Shown here one piece after another: positions 9,437 through 17,579 of a stretch of DNA of 64,000 nucleotides. Where the stretch lies: assembly GCF_029937755.1 (NCBI RefSeq), contig NZ_JAPYPG010000008.1:62001-126000 (forward strand). The letters run 5' to 3'. The stretch is from Henriciella sp. (GTDB taxonomy: Bacteria > Pseudomonadota > Alphaproteobacteria > Caulobacterales > Hyphomonadaceae). The notes under the pieces are model-generated. The model did not search any database. It was given only the letters and a program-made list of their open reading frames with translations, and was not told where the DNA came from. Both the position numbers and the translations under genes were made by a program. Position 1 is the first letter of the stretch. The number at the start of each line of letters is the position of its first letter.

Positions 9437-9465
9437 TGTAGAGTCGGGAGCGTTTTCCCGGATCA

Positions 9466-9493
9466 GGGCCGCGATCATTCGCGGCCCTTTTTT
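9466..9493 (+). terminator. Rho-independent terminator after the glycine-zipper gene
   Basis: Stem GGGCCGCG (9466-9473) pairs perfectly with CGCGGCCC (9480-9487) around loop ATCATT and is followed by six T (9488-9493). The T run is only on the plus strand, so it serves the glycine-zipper gene and not the convergent TPP-enzyme operon. Confidence 0.95.
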
Positions 9494-9503
9494 CATGCCC
9501 GGA

Positions 9504-11072
9504 TCACCCCGGCACGATCGCCGCGATCAGCCTGGGGCCTTTTTGCTTCATCGCGTCCTCGAAGGCCGCGTCGAATTCTTCCGCCGTTGTGACAGCCGTC
9601 GCGGGCACACCGACCGATTCCGAGAGGCTGACCCAGTCGATGTCCGGGCCGCCGATCTCCAGCATCTCCTTGGCCGTGGGCCCCGGATTGCCGGCGCCGG
9701 TGCGGGCGAGTTCGATGTTCAGGATACGATAGGTGTGATTGACGAACACGATGGTGGTCACATCGGTCTGCTCGCGCGCCATGCTCCACAAGGCCTGGTT
9801 TGTGTACATGCCCGCGCCATCGCCGGTCAGCGCGATCACCTTGCGGTCCGGGGCCGCCACAGCCGCACCAAGCGCCAGCGGCAGGCCCTGCCCGATGGCA
9901 CCGCCCGTCAGCCCCATCCAGTCATGCGGCTCGGCCTTGATGGTCGACAGGAAGACCGGCAGCGAGTTGGACACGCCATCGTCAGAGACAATCGCGTTCT
10001 CCGGCATGTGACGCGCCACACTGGCGCCAACGGAGGCAGCATTGAGTTCGCCCGAGGGTGCGTTCGGTTTCTCCAGCGGCGCTGGGTCGGCCGCCTCTTT
10101 CGCCCCCATCGCATCGGCGAGCGCGGCCAGCGTCTTCGCGCTGTCGGTATCGGCGCCGCCAAGATCCATCGTCTCGCAGCCTTCCGGCACGAGCAGGCTC
10201 GGCTTGCCGGGATAGGCGAAGAAGGCCACCGGCAGGGAGGTGCCCGCCGTAAGCATCAGGTCGGAGCCGTCGAGGTCCTTCATCGCGCCTTCGGCGAAGT
10301 ACTGCATCCGGTCGGGGAAGAACATCCCGGCACCGCGGCGCTGGCGTGCGAAGAAAGTATCGGTGATGATCCGTACCCCGGCCTTTTTCAGACGCGCGGC
10401 GGATTTGAGGCCTTCCTCCGTCAGCGCCGTGCCATTGATCAGGATGACCGGCTGCTTCGCCCGGCCAGTGGCTGCTGCCGCCGCCTCGATCTTCTCGGAC
10501 GAGGTTTCACGCAGTGAGGGGCGTCTGGCCTCGCCGCCCTTCACGCCGCCTTCGGTCCAGGCGGAATCGGCTGGCAGGATCAGCGAGACAGGTCCCGGCT
10601 CCGGCCCGAAGCTGGCTGCCCAGGCTTCAGCGGCGAGCTTGCCGGTGGAGGCGACAGAGTCAGCCGATTTGATCCAGATCGAGTTCGGGCCGGCAAGGCC
10701 CATGATGTCGGAGTTCAGCGGCGCATCGTATTTGCGGTGGTCGACGGCATGGTCACCAATCACATTGATCATCGGCGTCTTCGCCCGCTTGGCATTGTGG
10801 ATGTTCGCCCCGCCATTGAGGTAGCCGGCCCCGAGGTGCAGCAGTGTCATGGCCGGCTCGCCCGTGACCCGCGCATAGCCGTCGGCCGCGCCGGTGGCGA
10901 CGCCCTCGAAAAGACAGAGCACGGAGTTTATCCGCGTCTCCCGGTCGAGCGCGGTCACAAGGTTCATCTCGGACGTGCCCGGATTGGCGAAACAGGCGGT
11001 GACGCCATGGTCGGCTAGGGTTGAGACAAGCGCGTCGGCGCCGGTAATCGACTTGGTTTCGCTGTCGGCCAT
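9504..11072 (-). CDS. Thiamine-pyrophosphate enzyme, acetolactate synthase large-subunit-like
   Basis: 522 residues with the three TPP-enzyme domains: N-terminal PYR domain (GADALVSTLADHGV, FANPGTSEM, catalytic Glu E56 in CLFEGVATG), a central TPP-binding-fold domain, and a C-terminal PP domain with GDGAGMYTNQALW and FVNHTY as the Mg-TPP site. It belongs to the broad IlvB-like group often annotated acetolactate synthase, but there is no ilvN or ilvC nearby, and it sits downstream of an acyl-CoA ligase gene (39-bp gap). So a 2-keto acid decarboxylase or acyl-CoA lyase role is as likely as acetolactate synthesis. Start preceded by GGGAGC. Last gene of a three-gene minus-strand operon. Confidence 0.88.
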   Translation of the reverse strand: MADSETKSITGADALVSTLADHGVTACFANPGTSEMNLVTALDRETRINSVLCLFEGVATGAADGYARVTGEPAMTLLHLGAGYLNGGANIHNAKRAKTPMINVIGDHAVDHRKYDAPLNSDIMGLAGPNSIWIKSADSVASTGKLAAEAWAASFGPEPGPVSLILPADSAWTEGGVKGGEARRPSLRETSSEKIEAAAAATGRAKQPVILINGTALTEEGLKSAARLKKAGVRIITDTFFARQRRGAGMFFPDRMQYFAEGAMKDLDGSDLMLTAGTSLPVAFFAYPGKPSLLVPEGCETMDLGGADTDSAKTLAALADAMGAKEAADPAPLEKPNAPSGELNAASVGASVARHMPENAIVSDDGVSNSLPVFLSTIKAEPHDWMGLTGGAIGQGLPLALGAAVAAPDRKVIALTGDGAGMYTNQALWSMAREQTDVTTIVFVNHTYRILNIELARTGAGNPGPTAKEMLEIGGPDIDWVSLSESVGVPATAVTTAEEFDAAFEDAMKQKGPRLIAAIVPG

Positions 11073-11111
11073 GATTATTGCTCCCTATGCGGAGGGCTGT
11101 TGACGCCCGTC

Positions 11112-12977
11112 CTATTTGATCTCGATGATGTCTGCGTCATAAGGCTTGGTATAGAGCCGCTTTACCTCGCCTTCGCGAAGCGCCTGCACGCGGCCCTGAT
11201 TGATGTAGCCCTTCTCGGTAATCTCCCCGGCGTCGGCCTTGGGCATGTCCTTTTGCAGCAGGATGCGCGAGACGCGCTTGGCGGCGTTCGGGTTTTCCTG
11301 ATTGTAGCGGATGAGCCCGTCCTTGACCGCGCCGCGCACCGTCTCGTCGCCAGCCAGCTCTTCCAGACCGACATTCCGGCCCGTTTTGCGCCGGCACCAG
11401 GCTTCGTTGAGGAAGCCGAGCAGCGCGATTTCGTCCTGGTTCAGCCCGCACACCACGACATCCGACAGCGCGCCATCGACCGCCTCGACCGCCTTTACGC
11501 GCACTGTGCCCGCCGACACCCATGTCCCGTTGGCGAGCTTGAACTCTTCGGCAATCCGCCCATCAAAGGCGAGACCCTCATTGGGGTTGTCGGGGTTCTT
11601 GAACTTCACCGCATCGCCGAGTTTGTAGAAGCCTTCCTCGTCGAAGGCTTCCGCCGTCTTCTCCGGATTGCGGTAATAGCCCTGCGTGATCCCAGCGCCG
11701 CGCACCCGGCACTCCATCTTGTCGCCAACCGGGGCGAGCTTGAATTCGGTGCCCGGCAGGGGCAGGCCGATCAGGCCCATCGTATCGCTCGGCCAGTGGA
11801 CATTTGAGATGGTGGGCGAGGTCTCGGTCGCGCCATAACCTGCGCTGAGGCTGATCCGCTCCCCCGTCACATCCACGGCGACGGTCTGGATCCGCTCATA
11901 GATGTCCTGCCCCATCGACGCGCCGCCATAGGCCATCACCATGATGCGCGAGAAGAACTTATCCGCGAGCGCCCGGTCATGCTCCAGCTCGGTCGCAATG
12001 GCCGACCAGGCAGCCGGAACTGTGGTGTGCTGGGTCGGGGCAACCTCGCGAAGATTGCGCAGCATTTCCGGCAGGCGGGCCGGCGTTGGCGCACCCCAGT
12101 CAATGTACAGGGTGCCGCCCCAGTCGGTCATCGAATGCAGGATGGAGTGGGCGCCATAAGTGTGGCTCCAGGGCAGGAAGCTCACCATCACCTGCGGCCC
12201 GTCCGACATCGCCTCCAGGCGCTCCACATCCCAGACCGAACGGATCATCTTCACCATGGAAGCGATATTGCCATGCGTGTTGATCACCGCCTTCGGCTCG
12301 CCCGTCGAACCGGAGGTCAGCATGTATTTGGCAACCGTCTCCTCGCTCAGCCGGTCATAGGCGAGGTCCACCGCGCTCGTGGGCGTCTTGGCAAACTCAT
12401 CGATGGACTGACTGTTGACCCCCGTCGGCTTGTTCTTGCGGTAGAGCACCAGCCGGTCGCCGACCTCCATGCCGTCAAGGCCGCGCTGGTATTCTTCGCC
12501 ATCCTCGACATAGAGGATCGCCGGCGTCGTGAGATTGTCGATATGATTGAGGCGCGCGAAATCCTGGCTGAGCGTCGCATAGGCGGGTGTCACCGGCACA
12601 ACCGGGCTGCCTGCCCACATGGCGGCATACATGACCAGCGCATTCTCGATGGCATTGCGCGACAGGACCATGACCGGCCTGTCCTGGCCAGCGCCAGCAT
12701 CGAGGAAGCCCTGTGCCAGCGACCGGATGCGCCTCAGCGCATCGCGATAGGTGACTGTCTGCCAGCCAGGCTTCGACGGCTGGTCGACATCGCGCTGGGC
12801 CAGCCAGACCTGATCGGGGCGTGCCGCGGCCCAGTAGACCAGCGGCGCCAGCATGTGGGGCGGATGGGGCCGCTTCGGCTGGCCGTTTCGCAACAGGATG
12901 CAGCCATCCTCGCGATGCTCGACCTCCAGCGTCTGCGGCAGGTAGGGAATTTCGCGGAACGGGATGTCTGATGTCAT
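11112..12977 (-). CDS. AMP-forming acyl-CoA synthetase, feruloyl-CoA synthase-like
   Basis: 621 residues of the ANL adenylate-forming superfamily: ATP loop YMLTSGSTGEPKAV, A5 motif YGATETSP, hinge region FDGRIAEEFKLANGTWVS and the catalytic-lysine region GEITEKGYINQ near the C-terminus. The FDGR...F+L..GTWV block is characteristic of feruloyl-CoA synthase-like ligases, which activate aromatic or other carboxylic acids with CoA. The true substrate is not determinable. Start at 12977 (MTSDIPFREIPYL) overlaps the stop of the ion-channel gene by 4 nt, so translation is coupled. The TPP enzyme gene follows. Confidence 0.9.
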   Translation of the reverse strand: MTSDIPFREIPYLPQTLEVEHREDGCILLRNGQPKRPHPPHMLAPLVYWAAARPDQVWLAQRDVDQPSKPGWQTVTYRDALRRIRSLAQGFLDAGAGQDRPVMVLSRNAIENALVMYAAMWAGSPVVPVTPAYATLSQDFARLNHIDNLTTPAILYVEDGEEYQRGLDGMEVGDRLVLYRKNKPTGVNSQSIDEFAKTPTSAVDLAYDRLSEETVAKYMLTSGSTGEPKAVINTHGNIASMVKMIRSVWDVERLEAMSDGPQVMVSFLPWSHTYGAHSILHSMTDWGGTLYIDWGAPTPARLPEMLRNLREVAPTQHTTVPAAWSAIATELEHDRALADKFFSRIMVMAYGGASMGQDIYERIQTVAVDVTGERISLSAGYGATETSPTISNVHWPSDTMGLIGLPLPGTEFKLAPVGDKMECRVRGAGITQGYYRNPEKTAEAFDEEGFYKLGDAVKFKNPDNPNEGLAFDGRIAEEFKLANGTWVSAGTVRVKAVEAVDGALSDVVVCGLNQDEIALLGFLNEAWCRRKTGRNVGLEELAGDETVRGAVKDGLIRYNQENPNAAKRVSRILLQKDMPKADAGEITEKGYINQGRVQALREGEVKRLYTKPYDADIIEIK

Positions 12978-13759
12978 AGAACGCCTTCTGTCTTGATATG
13001 CATCATGGAGCCGCAGTGTTTGCAATGCACCGCGTCCCGGTCATGGCGCATCAGGCCGCAAGTCTCGCATTCGCACTCGACCTTGCTTTCCGGCTCGACG
13101 ATGGCCCGCAGGAGCTGCAGGAATAATGAGAGGCCGAGCACCATGACAAGGATCGAGATGAAACGCCCGAGCTGGCCCTGCAGGATGACGTCGCCATAGC
13201 CGGTCGTCGTGAGGCTGGTCACGGTGAAGTAGAGCGCGTCGATATAGGTGTGCACATTGGAGCCCGGCCGGCCGACCTGCAGCGCATAGACCAGTGCCGC
13301 CGTGATAAAGACGAAGACCAGGAGGTTCGTCACCTTGTCGATGATGCGCTCATGGCGCTGGAAGAAGGGGGTGAGCACCTTGACCCGCCGGATGAAGGTG
13401 AAGGCCCGGATCGCCCGCACAGCCCGCAGCACACGCAGGAAGGCGAAGTTCGAGACGAGCAGCGGCGCGAACATGGTCACCACCACAACAAGATCCGCCC
13501 AGTTGATCCATTTGAGGAAAAAACGATGCCGGTGTTTCTCGATATAGAGACGTGCCGCCATGTCGAGCGCGATGACCGCGCCGATGACATAGTCGATCGT
13601 GTAATGGCCTCGCTCACGCGAATCGAAGGGCGCCCAGAGGAAATAGGCGATCGTCAGAAGGTCGAAGGTGAGCAGCGCCCAGCGGAACCAGAAGGATGTC
13701 CGCCCGGTGCCCTCATAGAGCCAGAAAAGCTGCCGGTTCAGACCGGTGCGGTCACTCAT
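12974..13759 (-). CDS. Voltage-gated-type potassium channel with C-terminal zinc-ribbon-like tail
   Basis: 261 residues. Six-helix ion-channel domain: S4-like Arg-rich helix FLRVLRAVRAIRAFTFIRRV (about 108-127) and the K+ selectivity filter TTTGYGD (184-190) in the pore loop, then S6 to about residue 220. The C-terminal 40 residues carry C229, C231, C234 and C246, C249 (CxCxxC...CxxC with an HCKHCG knuckle), which look like a zinc ribbon; this replaces the usual RCK or cNMP regulatory domain. First gene of the operon with the acyl-CoA ligase (ATGA overlap) and TPP enzyme. An inner-membrane K+ channel is well supported; the tail's role is inference. Confidence 0.9.
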   Translation of the reverse strand: MSDRTGLNRQLFWLYEGTGRTSFWFRWALLTFDLLTIAYFLWAPFDSRERGHYTIDYVIGAVIALDMAARLYIEKHRHRFFLKWINWADLVVVVTMFAPLLVSNFAFLRVLRAVRAIRAFTFIRRVKVLTPFFQRHERIIDKVTNLLVFVFITAALVYALQVGRPGSNVHTYIDALYFTVTSLTTTGYGDVILQGQLGRFISILVMVLGLSLFLQLLRAIVEPESKVECECETCGLMRHDRDAVHCKHCGSMMHIKTEGVL

Positions 13760-13927
13760 TCATCCTGTCTCCAGCGAGTTGCGGCATGCATCGCCGCATT
13801 CATCCACAATGGATAGACCGCCTTCTCCCCTGATTACAAATCTGATGCAGAAAGTGTTGATCCAGCTTGACCTCCTGACGCCGGGCGGCTGCTATGCCGC
13901 CAAGGTTGAAACATCAGGGTCCGGGTC

Positions 13928-15610
13928 ATGTCACGCACATCCACGTCATTTTTCGCCATGCTGGCGACTGCAGGGTTTATTACGCTGAGCGCCTGTGGCG
14001 GTGGTGGCGGCGGAGGGGGCGGGTCTGCCGCGTCTCCACCCCCTCCGCCGCCACCACCGCCCCCGCCAACCGGCAGCACGGGTCCGACCTACACGCCGGG
14101 CGTCTACGAGGCCTCCAGCACCTTCGAAGACCAGTGCGAAAACCCGCGCTCCGGCGTCGACATCGAAGGCAATCCCTTTACCGACGAACAGGGCAGCCTG
14201 GTGGAAGAGCTTTTCTGGCTGCGCTCATGGACGAACGAGACCTATCTCTGGAATGACGAGGTGCCAGACCGCGACCCCTACGATTACAGCGACCGCATCA
14301 CGTATTTCGGTCTGCTCAAGACCGATGAGGTCACCGCATCCGGCGCGCCGAAGGACGATTTCCATTTCAGCGAGCCGACCGAAGATTATCTCGCCTCGCG
14401 TAATTCCGCGCCGCAGGCCGGCTATGGGGCCAATTTCGCGATCTTTCAGAGCACCCCGCCGCGCGATGTCCGCGTTGTCTACACAGAACCCGGCTCACCT
14501 GCCGCCGAAGTGGTCTCCGGTCAGCAGAAGCTCATCCGCGGCAGCAAGGTCCTGACAGCGGACGGCGTCGACGTCATCACGTCCAGCAATGTCGATGCGC
14601 TGAATGCCGCTTTCTTCCCGGAAACCGCCGGGGAAACGCACCAGTTCGAGGTCCAGGATCCGGGCGAAAGCACCACCCGTACGATCTCGCTCACCTCTGC
14701 CGACATTGTCGAACAGCCGGTCCAGTCGACTAATGTCATCAGCACGCCCAGCGGCGATGTCGGCTACATCCACTTCACCACCTTCAGCCCCTTCTCCTCG
14801 GAAGAGCAGATCGTGAATGCCGTGCAGCAGATGGCCGATGCGAACGTGACCGACCTGGTGCTCGACCTGCGCTATAATGGCGGCGGCCTGCTCGCCGTGG
14901 CGAGCCAGCTTTCCTACATGATCGCGGGCAATGCGCGCACCAATGGCGCGACCTTCGAGCAGCTTTCCTTCAATAACGGTACGGCCTCGATCAATCCGGT
15001 GACGGGTGAGCGCAATGACCCGATCCCGTTCTACTCCACCGGCCTCGGTTTCAGCTTCACCAATGGCGCGGCCCTGCCCTCGCTCGATCTCGACACCGTC
15101 TACATCCTCTCGACCGGCAATACCTGTTCGGCAAGCGAGGCCGTCATCAACGGGTTGCGCGGGATCGATGTGAATGTCGTGCTGATCGGCAATATCACCT
15201 GCGGCAAGCCATATGGCTTCTACCCCACCGGCAATTGCGGACAGACCTATTACACGATCCAGTTCCAGGGCGTGAACAACAAGGGCTTCGGCGACTATGC
15301 CGACGGCTTCGTGCCGGCGAACTCATCGTTCAATTTCGGTGTGCAGACGCCGGGCTGTTCTGTGCCGGACGACTTTACCAACCAGCTTGGCGACCCGGCC
15401 GAGGGCCTGCTTTCCGCCGCGCTCCAGTATCGCGAGGACGGCACCTGCCCGAGCGTGACGGCCACATCGGAAGGCGCCGAGAAGGCTCCGTCGGTGTCCA
15501 GCGAGACACGCGAAGCCGATGGCCTCACCCTGACCCGCCCGGAGACGCCAATCTTCGAAAACAATCGTGACATGTCCATGCCGGGCGACTACAGAGGCCG
15601 GAGCCAATGA
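13928..15610 (+). CDS. S41-family (C-terminal processing type) peptidase lipoprotein
   Basis: 560 residues. Signal peptide with lipobox LSAC (Cys23), then nine Gly (24-32) and eleven Pro (37-47) as a flexible tether. A PDZ-like region spans about 165-260 (YTEPGSPAAEVVSGQQKLIRGSKVLTADG) and the S41 protease core about 275-480. The catalytic Ser lies in NTCSASEAV (401-403) and the Lys is K427 in TCGKPYGF; LDLRYNGGG at 312-320 is the typical substrate-site stretch. Cysteines throughout fit an exported protein. The stop overlaps the next small lipoprotein by 4 nt. No good Shine-Dalgarno is visible. The physiological substrate is unknown. Confidence 0.92.
   Translation: MSRTSTSFFAMLATAGFITLSACGGGGGGGGGSAASPPPPPPPPPPPTGSTGPTYTPGVYEASSTFEDQCENPRSGVDIEGNPFTDEQGSLVEELFWLRSWTNETYLWNDEVPDRDPYDYSDRITYFGLLKTDEVTASGAPKDDFHFSEPTEDYLASRNSAPQAGYGANFAIFQSTPPRDVRVVYTEPGSPAAEVVSGQQKLIRGSKVLTADGVDVITSSNVDALNAAFFPETAGETHQFEVQDPGESTTRTISLTSADIVEQPVQSTNVISTPSGDVGYIHFTTFSPFSSEEQIVNAVQQMADANVTDLVLDLRYNGGGLLAVASQLSYMIAGNARTNGATFEQLSFNNGTASINPVTGERNDPIPFYSTGLGFSFTNGAALPSLDLDTVYILSTGNTCSASEAVINGLRGIDVNVVLIGNITCGKPYGFYPTGNCGQTYYTIQFQGVNNKGFGDYADGFVPANSSFNFGVQTPGCSVPDDFTNQLGDPAEGLLSAALQYREDGTCPSVTATSEGAEKAPSVSSETREADGLTLTRPETPIFENNRDMSMPGDYRGRSQ
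13997..14061. repeat. 23-bp perfect inverted repeat inside the S41 gene
   Basis: Arm 13997-14019 (GGCGGTGGTGGCGGCGGA plus GGGGG) is exactly complementary to 14039-14061, with a 19-nt loop. The left arm codes for the polyglycine tract and the right arm for the polyproline tract, because GGN codons are the reverse complement of NCC. It would form a very stable mRNA hairpin just after the lipobox codon. Confidence 0.95.
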
Positions 15611-15966
15611 TCGTCCGCATCACCTCCGTCGTCGCAGCCTGCCTGCTCACCTCTGCCTGCCAGACCGCATCCGGGCGCGCGCCCGCGCATCTGGAAACGG
15701 CTGACGAGGCAACGCTGTCGCGGGTGAAGGCGGTGCTGTCAAAAGCGGTCGGACGGGCGCAGATCAAGCTCGGCCCGGAAGACCTGACCGAAAGCTCCAC
15801 CGTCAGCGTCCTGCCCCCGCCGCTCGGCGAGCACGAGACCCACTCGACAGCCATGCCGACCGTCTTCGATCTCGTGACCAATGGCGGCAACTGCTACCTC
15901 ATCTCCCGCGAAAGCGGCCGCAGTTACCGGCTGGATGGCGTCGACTGCGCGGCCGTGGAGGGGTAA
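15607..15966 (+). CDS. Small lipoprotein, unknown function
   Basis: 119 residues beginning MIVRITSVVAACLLTSACQT, a clear lipoprotein signal (lipobox LTSAC, Cys18). The mature part has no motif I recognise; it contains two further Cys (C95 and C115) that could form a disulphide, and a terminal RSYRLDGVDC segment. Its ATG overlaps the stop of the S41 peptidase gene (ATGA), so it is co-translated and may partner or modulate that protease in the periplasm; this is inference from coupling only. Followed by a palindromic repeat shared with another convergent gap. Confidence 0.75.
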   Translation: MIVRITSVVAACLLTSACQTASGRAPAHLETADEATLSRVKAVLSKAVGRAQIKLGPEDLTESSTVSVLPPPLGEHETHSTAMPTVFDLVTNGGNCYLISRESGRSYRLDGVDCAAVEG

Positions 15967-15982
15967 CTCCCCCCAACAATAA

Positions 15983-16062
15983 CCGCCTCCCCGCCGAAAG
16001 GGGGGTCCATGGCGGTTGAGACCTCACTCCCAGCCACCATGGACCCTGACTTCAAGTGCTGG
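15983..16062 (+). repeat. Bipartite palindromic intergenic repeat, copy 1
   Basis: Between the convergent stops of the small lipoprotein and the M20 peptidase. Two palindromic half-units: CCGCCTCCCC...GGTCCATGGCGG (15983-16015), linker starting TTGAGACC, then CCAGCCACCATGGACCCTGAC and onwards. It aligns along most of its length with the reverse complement of 31845-31929, sharing exact runs of 17 nt (16007-16023) and 14 nt. It may act as a folded 3' end for both transcripts. Confidence 0.85.
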
Positions 16063-16065
16063 ACG

Positions 16066-17481
16066 TTAGGCGTCCTCGCCGGCCAGGTCCTTGATGATGA
16101 CGTAGAAGTGGTCCAGCCCGTCATAGAAGCTGTCGACCAGCATGCGCTCATTCAGGCCGTGCGCGAACGTGTCGTTCGTCTTCGCCGCGAAGCCGCCAAC
16201 GCCATAGGTGTCATAGCCGAGATTGCGGTAATGCATGCCATCGGTACCACCGGCTGACATGTGCGGGATGACCGGGACATCGACGCCGCGCTCGTCAAGC
16301 GCCGCCTTCACCGCACCCAGAACTTCGTCGCGCATCCCGGACTCCGGGCTCTCGACGAGATCGGAGATCAGCTCGAATTTCACCTCATCATTGCCGACCA
16401 CCTCTTTCAGCGTGGCTTCGGTCGCTTCGATGCCGACACCCGGGAAGATGCGGCAATTGACCGTGGCGGTGGCCGATTGCGGCAGCGCGTTTTCGGCATG
16501 GCCGGCGCGCAGCATGGTCGCGATGCAGGTGGTACCGATCTGGCCGACCGTGGACGGGTCACCGCGCAGCGTCTCGATGGCATCCTCATCGGTCGGGTCC
16601 TCGGCGAAGGCGCGCATGGCCAGGCCCAGCTTGTCGAGGCGTTTGCGGCCGGAGGCCTCAAGCGAGGCGCGTGTCAGGTCATTGTAGCGGACCGGAAACT
16701 GGTGCGCCTGGATGTTCTTGAGCACATCAGCGAGCTCATAGATCGCATTGTCCGCACGCGGGCGCGACGAGTGGCCGCCCGGATTGGTGACGGTCAGCTC
16801 GAAGGTCGCATAGGTCTTTTCCGCGCCCTGAATGCCGTAATCGGTTGCCTCGCCATCCGGCCCGAGGGTCAGGCCGCCGGCGTCCGCGTTCAGCACGAAG
16901 GCCGGGTCGATAGTCTCGGCGACATAGTTTGCCTGCGCCCGGGTCGAGACCATGCCGGTCTCCTCATCGCCCGACAGCACCAGGACAAGGTCACGCGTCG
17001 GCTCGAAGCCTTCTTCCTTGAGGCGGATGAAGGCCGAGACGAGGCTGGTCACACCATACTTGTTGTCCGCCGTGCCGCGCCCGAAGAAATAACCGTCTTC
17101 CTCGGTCAGCGTGTACGGGTCGCGCACCCAGTCCTCGGCCAGCGCATCGACCACATCCATGTGCGCCAGGAAGACGATCGGCTTTTCGTCGCTCTCCTCC
17201 TCGGCGCGATACCAGACCATCAGGCCCTGCGTATGCTCGCCTGTCGCGTCATAGTCTGTGACCACCAGGTCATCATCGCTGAAGCCCGCGTCTTTCAGCT
17301 CACCGACCAGATAATCGACCACTTCCGGCACGCGCTCCTGCCCGCGGGCAGACCGGATCTCGACAACATTGCGATAGATTTCGCGGGCTTCCTGCTCGTA
17401 ATCGCTGCGCTCCTGCGCGAAAGCGGTCGGTGCGGTAGCAATGAGAGCTGCTGAAAGCAGCAATGAAGGTCTGAAGGCCAT
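16066..17481 (-). CDS. Secreted M20-family metallopeptidase
   Basis: 471 residues with a Sec signal peptide (MAFRPSLLLSAALIATAPTAFA). M20 metal ligands and catalytic residues are visible: H107 in FLAHMDVV with D109, D139 in GRGTADNK, catalytic E173 and ligand E174 in SGDEETG, D200 in LNADAGG, and the C-terminal His in FAHGLNER. The dimerisation (lid) domain starts around NPGGHSSRPRADN. This is a di-zinc exopeptidase or carboxypeptidase acting in the periplasm. GGGAGAAA precedes the start. It is convergent with the small lipoprotein gene, with the palindromic repeat in between. Confidence 0.93.
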   Translation of the reverse strand: MAFRPSLLLSAALIATAPTAFAQERSDYEQEAREIYRNVVEIRSARGQERVPEVVDYLVGELKDAGFSDDDLVVTDYDATGEHTQGLMVWYRAEEESDEKPIVFLAHMDVVDALAEDWVRDPYTLTEEDGYFFGRGTADNKYGVTSLVSAFIRLKEEGFEPTRDLVLVLSGDEETGMVSTRAQANYVAETIDPAFVLNADAGGLTLGPDGEATDYGIQGAEKTYATFELTVTNPGGHSSRPRADNAIYELADVLKNIQAHQFPVRYNDLTRASLEASGRKRLDKLGLAMRAFAEDPTDEDAIETLRGDPSTVGQIGTTCIATMLRAGHAENALPQSATATVNCRIFPGVGIEATEATLKEVVGNDEVKFELISDLVESPESGMRDEVLGAVKAALDERGVDVPVIPHMSAGGTDGMHYRNLGYDTYGVGGFAAKTNDTFAHGLNERMLVDSFYDGLDHFYVIIKDLAGEDA

Positions 17482-17579
17482 GAATTTTCTCCCGTTTTCC
17501 GGCGTAAGGCGTGCACTCTGAGGCCGACCTTAATGCGCCCGCCAAGAATGTCAGGTGTGAAATTTTGGCCGGCGCCAGA

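Noticed and set aside
16261..17454. Long plus-strand open frame opposite the M20 peptidase
   Set aside because: Shadow frame; metal ligands and signal peptide are on the minus strand.
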